Origin: Saprospiraceae bacterium
Lineage (GTDB): Bacteria > Bacteroidota > Bacteroidia > Chitinophagales > Saprospiraceae
DNA length: 64,000 nt
Direction of reading: 5' to 3'
Assembly: GCA_016787525.1 (NCBI GenBank)
Contig: JAEUUP010000113.1
Coordinates: 62,001-126,000 of the forward strand
Shown here: one piece after another, positions 44,934 through 53,600 of the stretch
Numbering within the stretch: position 1 is the first letter of the stretch
How the letters are laid out: each line of letters starts with the position of its first letter
Position numbers and translations under genes: made by a program
Notes under the pieces: model-generated
Seen by the model: only the letters and a program-made list of their open reading frames with translations
Told to the model about the DNA's origin: nothing
Databases searched by the model: none

Positions 44934-45133
44934 TATTTCTTCTTCTTTTTGGCTTTTTCCGTTTCTTCTTTTTCTACCAATTTTTTGTCAGAGACGTTTT
45001 GGTTTAGGAAATCGTTGATTTTGTCGAGGTTGATGGTTGTTGTCAACTCACCAAATTCGTTGATGCCCATGTCGAATTTTCCGATTTCAGTTTTCTTTTT
45101 TCCTGTTTTTTTAGGTTTTTTTTCGTCAGACAT
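44933..45133 (-). CDS. Small Lys-rich protein, translationally coupled
   Basis: A 66-residue protein of unknown function: MSDEKKPKKTGKKKTEIG, a central folded-looking part FDMGINEFGELTTTINLDKIN and a Lys/Glu tail. It begins 11 bases after lptB and overlaps the permease start by one base, so the three genes form one operon. Small proteins of this kind are common in Bacteroidota; I recognise no named family. Confidence 0.7.
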   Translation of the reverse strand: MSDEKKPKKTGKKKTEIGKFDMGINEFGELTTTINLDKINDFLNQNVSDKKLVEKEETEKAKKKKK

Positions 45134-45144
45134 GTTGTTTTATT

Positions 45145-45885
45145 TTAAACTTCAATATTTTTTCTGCGCAATTCAAAATGTTTACCCAAATAGACCTTGC
45201 GCACCATTTCGTCGGCTGCGAGTTCTTCTGCCGTTCCAGCTTTCAGAATACTACCCTCGAACATCAAATAGGCGCGGTCGGTGATGGATAGAGTTTCCTG
45301 CACATTGTGGTCGGTGATGAGAATACCAATGTTTTTAGTCTTCAATTTTGCAACAATGTATTGAATATCCTCGACGGCAATCGGGTCAATGCCTGCAAAA
45401 GGTTCGTCGAGTAGGATAAAACTGGGGTTGGTTGCCAATGCGCGCGCAATTTCGGTACGGCGGCGTTCGCCACCGCTGAGTGTGTCACCGTTGCTTTTGC
45501 GCACTTTGTGTAGGTTAAACTCATCCAAAAGGCTTTCCAAGCGGACATCTTGTTCGTTTTTACTGAGGGGGGTCATTTCGAGTACAGCGGCGATGTTTTG
45601 TTCAACCGTCAATTTTCGGAAGACAGAAGGCTCTTGAGGCAAGTAGCCGATGCCTTTTTGTGCGCGACGGTACATGGCTAAGTCTGTGATGTTTTCATCA
45701 TTCAGAAATACCGCCCCGTCATTGGGTTTGATGAAACCGACCGTCATATAGAAAGAAGTGGTTTTGCCTGCTCCGTTGGGTCCTAACAAGCCGACGATTT
45801 CACCCTGATTGACAAAGAATGAAACGCCTTTGACGACTTGTCGTGCGCCATAGTTTTTTATAAGGTTTTCAGCTTTTAATATCAT
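45145..45885 (-). CDS. lptB: LPS export ABC transporter ATPase LptB
   Basis: A 246-residue ATPase that powers transport of LPS from the inner to the outer membrane with LptF, LptG and LptC. Walker [10 protein letters not shown] (35-43), Q-loop [13 protein letters not shown], signature LSGGERRR (136-143), Walker B FILLDE (156-161) and the LptB-typical [15 protein letters not shown] with the switch His in [10 protein letters not shown] dispersed word (45560-45573, G6) is read as TPLSKN at 105-110, a surface loop. CAAAAATA at 45909-45916 (TATTTTTG on this strand) is a likely -7 box. Confidence 0.95.
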   Translation of the reverse strand: MILKAENLIKNYGARQVVKGVSFFVNQGEIVGLLGPNGAGKTTSFYMTVGFIKPNDGAVFLNDENITDLAMYRRAQKGIGYLPQEPSVFRKLTVEQNIAAVLEMTPLSKNEQDVRLESLLDEFNLHKVRKSNGDTLSGGERRRTEIARALATNPSFILLDEPFAGIDPIAVEDIQYIVAKLKTKNIGILITDHNVQETLSITDRAYLMFEGSILKAGTAEELAADEMVRKVYLGKHFELRRKNIEV

Positions 45886-46087
45886 GTTTTTTGAATCGTG
45901 AATTTTCGCAAAAATAGCTTTCTTTTAACGCTTCTTAATGGTGTTTTGCATTGAAACTTTTATCTAAAAAGAGAGTTTTTTATCTAAAACTCCGAAATTG
46001 CGTTTTTAAGTACCTAATTTCGCCGAGTTGTTCGGCAACAACACCTGAATGACGAATAATTTTTTAATTTTTTAAACAAAAAGAGTG

Positions 46088-46933
46088 ATGAAAAACTTCT
46101 TTCTAAGACCCCTCAGTATCGTAGCCATTTTGATGCTGAGTATCTCTATCAATGCGCAGATTACGACACCACAGCCGAGCCCAAGCGGTAGTTTTACGCA
46201 AAGCGTTGGCCTGACTGAAATCAAAGTCGAATACAGCCGTCCTGCTGCAAAAGGACGTAAAATCTTTGGGGGCGTTGTTCCTTTCGATGCCGTTTGGCGT
46301 TTAGGAGCTAATTCGCCTACCAAATTTACGACAACGGATTCAATCACTGTTGCAGGTAAAGGTTTGGCAAAAGGTACTTATGTTTTGATGGCAAAACCGG
46401 GCGCGAGCGAATGGGAAATTATTTTCAACAAAAACCCAACGGCTTCTGCTTTTGGTTTTAAAGAAGAAGACAATGTTGTGAAGGTCAAAGTGCCAACTCA
46501 AAATTTGCCTTTTAATGTCGAATCATTTTCAATGATGATTGGGGATATCACAGGTACGGGTGCTTCGCTTGATATTATGTGGGAAAATACGCTTGTTCGT
46601 GTGCCTTTCACAAATGATGTGGACTCAAAAGTGATGGCTCAAATCAAACAAAAATTGGCAGGTCCGACTCAAAATGACTATTACGCTATGTCAACTTATT
46701 ATTTTGAGACAGGTAAAGACCTCAAACAAGCTTTAGAGTTTTGCGACAAAGCTTTGAACCCCAATGAGACAAGATTTTGGATGTTGCGCCACAAGTCGTT
46801 GATTCAAGCGAAAATGGGCGACAAAAAAGGTGCTATCGCAACGGCTCAAAAATCGTTGGAAGCAGCTAAAGAAGCTAAAAATAATGACTATATCCGCATG
46901 AACGAGGCTTCAATCAAAGAATGGAGCAAATAA
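46088..46933 (+). CDS. DUF2911 family secreted protein
   Basis: A 281-residue protein from ATG 46088 (a GTG sits just before). The signal peptide MKNFFLRPLSIVAILMLSI contains a dispersed word (46108-46119, PLSI). DUF2911 core: SPSGSFTQSVGLTEIKVEYSRPAAKGRKIFG, VPFDAVWRLGANSPTKFTTT, KGTYVLMAKPG and EWEIIFNKN. A TPR-like C-terminal region follows (about 190-280, SLEAAKEAKNNDYIR). Common in Bacteroidota, function unknown, expected in the periplasm or envelope. Confidence 0.87.
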   Translation: MKNFFLRPLSIVAILMLSISINAQITTPQPSPSGSFTQSVGLTEIKVEYSRPAAKGRKIFGGVVPFDAVWRLGANSPTKFTTTDSITVAGKGLAKGTYVLMAKPGASEWEIIFNKNPTASAFGFKEEDNVVKVKVPTQNLPFNVESFSMMIGDITGTGASLDIMWENTLVRVPFTNDVDSKVMAQIKQKLAGPTQNDYYAMSTYYFETGKDLKQALEFCDKALNPNETRFWMLRHKSLIQAKMGDKKGAIATAQKSLEAAKEAKNNDYIRMNEASIKEWSK

Positions 46934-47052
46934 TAGTGATGCGATATAAGAAATAAAGATTATCGAATGTTGGTCATAGACGAGCATTCGATTTTCTTTT
47001 TGTGACAAAATGCTTATTTTTGTATTTTTTAATACCTGTCTTACAAGCCAAA

Positions 47053-47988
47053 ATGCCTAATTCTGAATTAGATACACTACTTCAAAAAGTAGAATCTCTC
47101 GCCCAAACAAGCGCATGGGGACGTTTGATATATTCACCTTACCGCTATTTTTTTGCTCAGTTTATCCATAAGGTCTATTTCAAATGGACAAGAAAAGGTA
47201 TTTTAACGAGTGCCAAAACTTTTTTTAAGCACCCCCTCAGTATGTTATTGCCTGCGGGTACGGATATTTATCTAACAGGCGGCAAAACACACGATTCTGA
47301 GATTCGACTAGCTAAATTTTTGATAAAAACTTTTAGTAATAGTTCATCACGTCATTTTGTGGATGTTGGGGCGCATATCGGCTATTTTTCGGCTCTTGTT
47401 TCTATATTACTTGGCGAAAAAGGTCAAGTCATTGCCATCGAAGCAGCTAGAGGAACAGCTGCATTATTAGAAAAAAACCTCAAAAACTTAGTCAATGTGG
47501 TGACTATACATGCCGCTGCAACAGAGCGTGATGGCGAAAGTATTGTATTTTATGAGTTTCCTGCTCTTTATTCAGAATACAATTCGACGCACATTGAGCA
47601 GTTTCAAAAAGAGGTATGGTTTCAGAAATTTAAGCCGCAAAAAGTAACCGTCAATGGTATGACCGTTGACAGTTTTGTGGAAAAATTTGATTTGAAAAAC
47701 CCTGTTGTGAAGATAGATGCAGAAGGGGCAGAAGCTCAGGTAGTAGCAGGATTGCGAAAAACGATGGCAGGACAATCGCCCATCATCATCATCGAGTATT
47801 TGAGAGATAATAATGAGGGGCACAAAAAGGCGTTTGATATGCTCATCGAGGCGGGTTATAAACCCTATATGATTGACAATCAAGGATTACTGAAGAGCAT
47901 TGTTGATGTACAGTTGTATTTTACTGCACATGATATTGATTCGGATAATTTTGCTTTTTTGAAAGCAGACGTTCAAGTAACGGATTAG
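47053..47988 (+). CDS. FkbM-family methyltransferase
   Basis: A 311-residue SAM-dependent methyltransferase from ATG 47053 (MPNSELD). The frame is open to a GTG at 47002, but TATTTTTG at 47015-47022 looks like the -7 box, so the later start is favoured. Motif I HFVDVGAHIGYFSALVS, VIAIEAARGTAALLEKNL and the FkbM block NPVVKIDAEGAEAQVVAGL. FkbM enzymes methylate sugars or natural products; the substrate here is unknown. A dispersed word (47231-47243) is read as HPLSML. Confidence 0.85.
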   Translation: MPNSELDTLLQKVESLAQTSAWGRLIYSPYRYFFAQFIHKVYFKWTRKGILTSAKTFFKHPLSMLLPAGTDIYLTGGKTHDSEIRLAKFLIKTFSNSSSRHFVDVGAHIGYFSALVSILLGEKGQVIAIEAARGTAALLEKNLKNLVNVVTIHAAATERDGESIVFYEFPALYSEYNSTHIEQFQKEVWFQKFKPQKVTVNGMTVDSFVEKFDLKNPVVKIDAEGAEAQVVAGLRKTMAGQSPIIIIEYLRDNNEGHKKAFDMLIEAGYKPYMIDNQGLLKSIVDVQLYFTAHDIDSDNFAFLKADVQVTD

Positions 47989-48044
47989 AGATTGGTTAAT
48001 AACCAAATATGTAAAATCAATCGGTTAGTAACCAATCTTCTAAT
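47984..48044. terminator. Hairpin between converging genes
   Basis: The arm ATTAGAGATTGGTTAATAACC (47984-48004 on +) pairs with GGTTAGTAACCAATCTTCTAAT (48023-48044) with about two mismatches. It overlaps the stop codon of the FkbM gene and ends 12 bases before the stop of the CBM48 gene. Confidence 0.7.
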
Positions 48045-48056
48045 AGCCAATTGTTT

Positions 48057-48437
48057 TTAAGCCAATACAACAGAGTTGAATGTGCCGAATGGTGTTGCAA
48101 TGTATTTAGGTGCATCCCAAGCATTCTCCCAAACCTCACCGTTGATGATGAAACGGTATTGATACTCTTTGCCAGCTTCCAATTCGAGTGTTGTTTTGAA
48201 AGAACCATCTTTTTGCTTTTTCAATTCAACCCCATTAAGGATGTCCCAATTATTGAACTCACCGACAACTGCCACGCTTTGAGCTGTTTGTACAGCTTCT
48301 TTTGGCAATGTAAATGTTACTTTCGTTGTTGTAGCTGTTTTTTTTGTAGCTGCTTTTTTAGTTGCTTTTACAACTGGTGCTTCTGCAGTTACGGGTGCTT
48401 CTACTTCTTTAGGTGCTGCTGTTTTTTTAGTAGCCAT
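48057..48437 (-). CDS. CBM48-like (glycogen-recognition) protein
   Basis: A 126-residue protein. Residues 1-40 are a Lys/Ala/Thr linker (MATKKTAAPKEVEAP, AAKKA-like repeats). Residues about 40-126 form an early-set isoamylase/AMPK-type carbohydrate-binding fold: VTFTLPKEAVQTAQSVAVVGEFNNWD, LELEAGKEYQYRFIINGEVWEND-like. No catalytic domain, so it may bind glycogen or act as a scaffold; this is inferred. The basic N-tail is unusual and might bind nucleic acid. Confidence 0.8.
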   Translation of the reverse strand: MATKKTAAPKEVEAPVTAEAPVVKATKKAATKKTATTTKVTFTLPKEAVQTAQSVAVVGEFNNWDILNGVELKKQKDGSFKTTLELEAGKEYQYRFIINGEVWENAWDAPKYIATPFGTFNSVVLA

Positions 48438-48841
48438 TTTGATAAAAAATTAATTTCTGTTAAAAAATAAAATTGGTTGGTTTTTATGTATTTATCTGAA
48501 AAAGTCGGGTGATTTGTGTATCTCATGCAGAGTCTGACATTTTCAGTTAGCTTTGAAATAATCAAAAGTTACTCAACAATTTAAAGACTGACTTAGTGTA
48601 TTTTGGACACATGTATTTTTTATTTTTTTTTCAAAAAAAAAATTGATACAGAATTTTATATGGTCAAAACTGTGTACAAATGAGTACTTAATTGATTTAC
48701 CATCAATAGATTGTGTGGAAAAAATAATATTTTAAAGTACCCCTCAGTACAAAACAATATAGAATCAGTATGTTTGAAAAGTTAATTCAGAATTTTATTT
48801 GCCTAAGAATAAAGGCATTTGAAGGCAAACCGATAAAAAAG
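48438..48841. other. Non-coding gap upstream of the CBM48 gene
   Basis: No gene seen. AT-rich, with one dispersed word at 48739-48750 (ACCCCTCAGTAC). No firm promoter for the CBM48 gene; the closest match has three bases between the two halves of the -7 box (near 48563). Confidence 0.5.
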
Positions 48842-48890
48842 AAGGGCAAGACAGTTGTTTAACGTTGTCTTGCCCTTTTCTTTTTTTTAA
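48842..48890 (-). terminator. Terminator of rpoD
   Basis: AAGGGCAAGACA (48842-48853) and TGTCTTGCCCTT (48866-48877) are perfect complements with A-rich and T-rich flanks, 21 bases beyond the rpoD stop codon on the minus strand. Confidence 0.85.
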
Positions 48891-48910
48891 ATAAAGATTT
48901 TCTCCCTGTT

Positions 48911-49780
48911 TTAAGCACCTAAATAGTGTTTCAATAACTTACTTTTTGATGCTGAGCGCAATTTATTGATGGCTTTGTCTTTGATTTGACGAACACGCTC
49001 ACGTGTTAAGCCAAATTTATCACCAATATCTTCTAAACTCATCGGATGTTCGACACCAATACCAAAGTACAAGCGAATCACGTCGCTTTGGCGATCAGTT
49101 AAAGTACCTAAAGAGCGTTCGATTTCGCGACTCAAAGATTCTCTGTATTCAAGGTGCGTGTCGGTGCCAGGTGTTGTGCTGTTTTCGAGTACATCAAGCA
49201 AAGAGTTATCTTCGCCTTCTACGAAAGGTGCGTCCATAGATACATGACGTGCAGCAACACCCAAAGTGGTTTCTACCTCATCTGTTGTGATTTCGAGCAT
49301 CAATGCTAACTCATCGGGTGTCGGCTCGCGTTCATACTCTTGTTCGAGTTCGGAAAACGCTTTATTGATTTTATTCAAAGAGCCAACTTTGTTCAAAGGC
49401 AGACGGACAATACGCGATTGCTCTGCCAAAGCTTGAAGAATAGATTGGCGAATCCACCAGACTGCATAAGAAATGAATTTGAAACCGCGTGTTTCGTCAA
49501 ATCTTTGTGCTGCTTTAATCAAGCCTAAATTCCCCTCATTGATGAGGTCGGAAAGTGAGAGACCTTGATTTTGATATTGCTTTGCAACAGAAACTACGAA
49601 GCGAAGGTTAGCTTTGGTCAACTTTTCAAGCGCAATTTGGTCGCCTTGTTTGATGCGTTTTGCTAAATCTACTTCTTCTTCGGGTGTTAGAAGATCCACT
49701 TTACCAATTTCCTGTAAGTATTTTTCGAGTGACTGACTTTCTCGATTGGTAATGGATTTTGTGATTTTGAGTTGTCTCAT
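48911..49780 (-). CDS. rpoD: Primary RNA polymerase sigma factor
   Basis: A 289-residue sigma factor. [22 protein letters not shown] is the near-invariant Bacteroidota start; region 1.1 is absent, as usual in the phylum. Region 2: [39 protein letters not shown] and [13 protein letters not shown]; region 3: [11 protein letters not shown]; region 4: [15 protein letters not shown] and [20 protein letters not shown]. This is the housekeeping factor that reads TAnnTTTG promoters. It carries no dispersed word. Confidence 0.97.
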   Translation of the reverse strand: MRQLKITKSITNRESQSLEKYLQEIGKVDLLTPEEEVDLAKRIKQGDQIALEKLTKANLRFVVSVAKQYQNQGLSLSDLINEGNLGLIKAAQRFDETRGFKFISYAVWWIRQSILQALAEQSRIVRLPLNKVGSLNKINKAFSELEQEYEREPTPDELALMLEITTDEVETTLGVAARHVSMDAPFVEGEDNSLLDVLENSTTPGTDTHLEYRESLSREIERSLGTLTDRQSDVIRLYFGIGVEHPMSLEDIGDKFGLTRERVRQIKDKAINKLRSASKSKLLKHYLGA

Positions 49781-50237
49781 GCCTGAGAAAAGGATTTATT
49801 TTTATTAAGCCAAAATGAATGTTTGTTTTTAGTTGATTGTTCTGGTTTGTTTTTCAATGTTTTGCTAAAAATTTACATGGGAAAGAAAAAATACAAGAGG
49901 GTATCGCTTAATTTTGATTTCATTTTATGGCTTCTGAGAAAGTGGTGCAAAGGTAAGTATATTTGAAAACGTTGTCAATACACTAACCTTGCAAAAGACT
50001 GTTAATAATGTTTTTGGTCACAAAATTTTATTCTGAAATATTCTATGAAAATGCACTATTGACCAAATAATAACTCTTTTTCAATATTTAGTAAAAAAAA
50101 TATTGCTTTTCTTTGGCGGAATCATTGAATTTATTTTTATTTCGCCGACATTACAGAAAATATAAATTTTCTACTGTAAAAGCTCTTCTTTTCATTTGAA
50201 CCGACTTTAATAAGGTCACTAACTTCTTACAATAATT
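49781..50237. other. rpoD upstream region
   Basis: No gene. It holds the rpoD promoter (49948-49978) and a 5' leader of about 160 bases. The rest, toward the START-like gene at 50238, is AT-rich with no motif I can name. Confidence 0.6.
49948..49978 (-). promoter_or_regulatory. rpoD promoter (TTG-N20-TACCTTTG)
   Basis: On the minus strand TTG (49978-49976) and TACCTTTG (49955-49948) are spaced 20, a full Bacteroidota promoter, about 168 bases before the rpoD start codon. Confidence 0.65.
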
Positions 50238-50624
50238 ATGGCAGTAAAAAGAGTGAAGTTTGAGATGGAGTTCATCTTTCGTGCTTCGCCAACGATTGTT
50301 TATCAATTTTTGACAACCCCTGCTTGTTTAGTGAGGTGGTTTTGCGACGAAGTAGATATTAATAGCACAACTTATACCTTCGGTTGGGATGGCGACGAGC
50401 AAGTAGCTACACTGGTCGAAGACTGGGAAGATGAACTCTTGCGTTTTGAGTGGGAAGATGCCCCTTCGCCTAACGAATACTTAGAATTTAGTATCACCAA
50501 ATCAGGTATTACTGAAGAAACTGTATTGAATATTACAGACTTTTGTGATGCTAACGATGTTAAAAATGCACGCCTGCTTTGGGAGTCACAAATTGCTCAA
50601 ATGCGTATTGAAACAGGTGGTTAG
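50238..50624 (+). CDS. START-like (AHSA1-type) domain protein
   Basis: A 128-residue protein of the START-like family typical of Bacteroidota: FEMEFIFRASPTIVYQFLTTPACLVRWFCDEVD, YTFGWDGDEQVATL and LLWESQIAQMR. A single SRPBCC fold, cytoplasmic, ligand unknown. It is followed by a hairpin terminator at 50677-50715. Confidence 0.85.
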   Translation: MAVKRVKFEMEFIFRASPTIVYQFLTTPACLVRWFCDEVDINSTTYTFGWDGDEQVATLVEDWEDELLRFEWEDAPSPNEYLEFSITKSGITEETVLNITDFCDANDVKNARLLWESQIAQMRIETGG

Positions 50625-50676
50625 TCGCTAATTGGCTGTCTATCCTTTTGGATTTTAATAATTTTTATCTTTTCAC

Positions 50677-50715
50677 AATCGTCTAATTTGTTATTGCCTA
50701 ACAAGTTAGACGATT
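50677..50715. terminator. Hairpin terminator after the START-like gene
   Basis: AATCGTCTAA (50677-50686) and TTAGACGATT (50706-50715) are complements; the bases between can pair further (TTTGTTA with TAACAAG). TTATT follows. Confidence 0.7.
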
Positions 50716-50733
50716 TTATTAAAATCATATTTT

Positions 50734-51363
50734 ATGGATTTACAAACCTTTAGTGTTTTTGCTTTTGCTGCCCTTATGCTCAATATCACGCCTGGCAACG
50801 ATATGGTTTTTGTCGCAACTCATGCAACCAATCACGGTATCAGAGCGGGCGTGATGGCATCGTTGGGCATTGCAGTTGGGTGTTTAGTGCATATTTTGGC
50901 GGCTACGGTAGGAGTTTCAGCCATTATTGCACAATCTGCTTTTTTGTTCGATACCATCAAGTATATTGGGGCGGCATATCTTATTTATATTGGTCTCAAA
51001 AGCCTTTTGTCAAAAACGCAAGCATTTGATATTCAACGCAATGAAAATATTAAAACGGAGTGGTCTATTTTCAAACAAGGCGTTATTACTAATGTATTGA
51101 ATCCTAAAGTGGCTTTGTTTTTTCTTGCGTTTTTGCCTCAGTTCGTACCCCCTCAGTACGAAAATACAGGTTTGCTCATTGCATTATTGGGTTTGTGGTT
51201 CAACTTTTCAGGTACAGTAGTCAACACATTAATAGCCATTGCTTTTGGTAAAGCGGGTAATTTTTTGAATCGGCATCCGACATTCGTCAAATGGCAAGAA
51301 AAATTTACAGGTTTGATTCTGATACTTTTGGGCTTGAAAGTGGCGTTTTTGAAAAAAAATTGA
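50734..51363 (+). CDS. LysE/RhtB family amino acid exporter
   Basis: A 209-residue inner-membrane protein with about six membrane segments. TPGNDMVFVATHATNHGIRAGVMASLGIAVGCLVHI carries the LysE family GP/PGN motif, and YIGAAYLIYIGLKSL and GVITNVLNPKVALFFLAFLPQF are typical. It probably exports a neutral amino acid such as homoserine, threonine or leucine. Dispersed words at 51147-51159 (VPPQYE) and 7 bases after the stop (51370-51380). Confidence 0.9.
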   Translation: MDLQTFSVFAFAALMLNITPGNDMVFVATHATNHGIRAGVMASLGIAVGCLVHILAATVGVSAIIAQSAFLFDTIKYIGAAYLIYIGLKSLLSKTQAFDIQRNENIKTEWSIFKQGVITNVLNPKVALFFLAFLPQFVPPQYENTGLLIALLGLWFNFSGTVVNTLIAIAFGKAGNFLNRHPTFVKWQEKFTGLILILLGLKVAFLKKN

Positions 51364-51406
51364 CTGTTTTTACTGAGGGGAACCCAAATCAAGATTTGAA
51401 ATCGGA

Positions 51407-52396
51407 TTAATGCTTTTTCACCCATTTATGCCAATTCTTTGCCCATGCCAAAGTTGGTTCTTCGACCCACCGATAGAAATAATAGGACAGCCAAATGCTG
51501 AATGCAACAGCGACAATAATGGCTGTACCCATAAACCACCCATCATCTTTTGCTATTTCTGTCGCGCCGTCGAGCAATAGCCAACCCGTCACAACATGAG
51601 TCAAGTAGAAGGAATAAGATGTTTTGCCCAAAAATTTCGCCCACTTCCACTCAGCATTGACAAATAGAATAATAGCACACGGTATGGCAGTTGCCAAACA
51701 ATGTCGCCAATCGAATCCTCGATAGTGCATCAAAAGCATGGCAGGTAGGACGATTGCCAACTCTTTTTCGTCTATATGACCACGATAGTAGTGAAATAAG
51801 ACAACTCCAGCCCCAAACGAGGCGATATGATAAGGCAGCCATTCGTAAGGAAAATACCAGTGAGCAAAGGCAAAAAGCGCGTAAATCGGATACCGAATCC
51901 ACCATTCTCGCCGATTGAATAAGGCAAAAAAGACCAAAATGATGATGTAAAATTGCCAATCAATCGCCAGAGTCCAATAAATGCCGCGTAGCCAATGTTC
52001 ATGCATCACAGCATTGGCATGAAAGATATGAAGGAAAAGATTGTAAGGCTCTAATTGAATCAATTTATTGGCTCTGAAATACCAAACACCAGCATCTTTC
52101 AACAACATCAGCACGATGCTTGCCCAATATGCAGGTTCAATACGGATGATACGGCTGACCAACTGAGTCCCAAACTGCCGAATCGAGTAATGTTTTTGAG
52201 CCAATGAATACGGGACAACCAAGCCAGAAATGACAAAAAATGCCTCTACTCCCAAATAGCCATGAGCGAACGATATACTGAGGGGGTGCATTTTGGGTAG
52301 AAAATAGTCTGTATAATGGTAAAAAGCGACCGTTAAGGCTGCCAAACCGCGCAAGAGGTCAATGGAGTGGAAATGATGTTTCTGCTGCGTTGTCAA
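51407..52396 (-). CDS. Acyltransferase-3 family membrane protein
   Basis: A 329-residue protein with about ten membrane segments. HSIDLLRGLAALTVAFYHYTDYF at the N-terminus has the catalytic His region of the OafA/acyltransferase-3 family; VEAFFVISGLV and WYFPYEWLPY and the C-terminal helices follow. Such proteins O-acetylate cell-surface sugars. A dispersed word (52275-52287) is read near the N-terminus as HPLSIS. Confidence 0.88.
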   Translation of the reverse strand: MTTQQKHHFHSIDLLRGLAALTVAFYHYTDYFLPKMHPLSISFAHGYLGVEAFFVISGLVVPYSLAQKHYSIRQFGTQLVSRIIRIEPAYWASIVLMLLKDAGVWYFRANKLIQLEPYNLFLHIFHANAVMHEHWLRGIYWTLAIDWQFYIIILVFFALFNRREWWIRYPIYALFAFAHWYFPYEWLPYHIASFGAGVVLFHYYRGHIDEKELAIVLPAMLLMHYRGFDWRHCLATAIPCAIILFVNAEWKWAKFLGKTSYSFYLTHVVTGWLLLDGATEIAKDDGWFMGTAIIVAVAFSIWLSYYFYRWVEEPTLAWAKNWHKWVKKH

Positions 52397-52501
52397 GTTG
52401 AAATTCGTTTTTGGGCAAAAATAAAGAAACTGACCACCTCTTTTTAATTATTTTTGAGGGTTTTAAAATATTTTTGACACTGCTTCGTCAACCCTATTAG
52501 G

Positions 52502-53104
52502 ATGAAGTACGCAACATTAACAATCGAACCACAATTGGCTGACGCTCAAAATCGGCAAATACAAGAAACAGTACGGCGCGAAAGGCAAAGACTGTTGGCT
52601 TTTATTCGTCAACGCATACCGCGACAAGACGATGCGGAGGATATTTTGCAAGATGTGTTTTTTGAGTTTACGGAAATGTACCGCTTGATGAAGCCTGTTG
52701 AGCAAATTGCTTCATGGCTTTTTACAGTGGCACGCAACAAAATCACTGACCGCTATCGGAAGAAAAAACCTCTTCTGTTGGAAGATGTTTTTACATTCAC
52801 TAATACCAATGGTGACGATGAACCCTACCTGATTGATGAACTACTACCCGCTGCCAATATTCACTCGGCTGATGTCGAAATGATGCGCGACACCATCATG
52901 GAGTCTCTCACAGAAGCCCTCGAAGAATTGCCTGCCGAACAACGCGATGTGTTCATTTGGCATGAGTTGGAAGATAAAAGTTTTAAAGAAATTGCTGCTG
53001 AAACAGGCGTAACAGTCAATACGCTTCTTTCTCGTAAACGTTATGCAGTGCTTTTTCTGCGCGAGCGTTTGAAATCACTGTATGAAGACTTAGTCAACAA
53101 CTGA
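52502..53104 (+). CDS. ECF-family sigma factor
   Basis: A 200-residue sigma factor with regions 2 (RRERQRLLAFIRQRIPRQDDAEDILQDVFFEFTEMY and IASWLFTVARNKITDRYRKKK) and 4 (LEELPAEQRDVFIWHELEDKSFKEIAAETGVTVNTLLSRKRYAV). It pairs with a small membrane protein 25 bases downstream, probably its regulator. No dispersed word. Confidence 0.93.
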   Translation: MKYATLTIEPQLADAQNRQIQETVRRERQRLLAFIRQRIPRQDDAEDILQDVFFEFTEMYRLMKPVEQIASWLFTVARNKITDRYRKKKPLLLEDVFTFTNTNGDDEPYLIDELLPAANIHSADVEMMRDTIMESLTEALEELPAEQRDVFIWHELEDKSFKEIAAETGVTVNTLLSRKRYAVLFLRERLKSLYEDLVNN

Positions 53105-53129
53105 CAACTAAATAACCAATAACTATTAA

Positions 53130-53513
53130 ATGGAGAATTTTTGGTTGAAAAAAGGCTTGAAAATGGCGGCATTGGTCGCGCTCTATATCGTGTTTTTTGG
53201 CACGTTTGTCATGGCATTGTGGAATTGGCTGATGCCTGAACTGTTCAATTTACCTATGATTTCTTTCTCTCAAGCCTTGGGTTTGTTTGTTTTGGGACGC
53301 ATACTGACGGGAGGTTTCAAAATTATGGGCATGTCAACCGAATCAAAAGAGCATTGGGAACAGAAAAAGCACATGTATGAAAAATGGCAAGGCATGACTC
53401 CTGATGAACGTGAACGCTGGCGTGATGAATGGCGAGAAAAATGCCGCAGCCGTCGCCCAATTGGGTTTCACAAAAAAGACAACGATACACCACAAAAACC
53501 TGATATGATATAA
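53130..53513 (+). CDS. Small membrane protein linked to the ECF sigma gene
   Basis: A 127-residue protein with two predicted membrane segments (about 12-34 and 42-62) and a charged, Trp/Arg/Glu-rich cytoplasmic tail (HMYEKWQGMTPDERERWRDEW). The tail recalls helical periplasmic or cytosolic sensor regions such as Spy-like metal-sensing helices, but no family is certain. Position after an ECF sigma gene suggests it controls that factor; this is inferred. Confidence 0.65.
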   Translation: MENFWLKKGLKMAALVALYIVFFGTFVMALWNWLMPELFNLPMISFSQALGLFVLGRILTGGFKIMGMSTESKEHWEQKKHMYEKWQGMTPDERERWRDEWREKCRSRRPIGFHKKDNDTPQKPDMI

Positions 53514-53518
53514 TTTGT

Positions 53519-53593
53519 TAATAATAATTTGTCATTGGGTAGCACTAATCAATGTCGCTATCAAAGTGATGACCCAATGACAAATTATTATTG
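53519..53593. terminator. Long hairpin between converging genes
   Basis: TAATAATAATTTGTCATTGGGT (53519-53540) and its reverse complement at 53572-53593 pair almost fully. Both arms hold the TCATTGG word that also makes the hairpin after purN. Confidence 0.75.
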
Positions 53594-53600
53594 ATATTCC

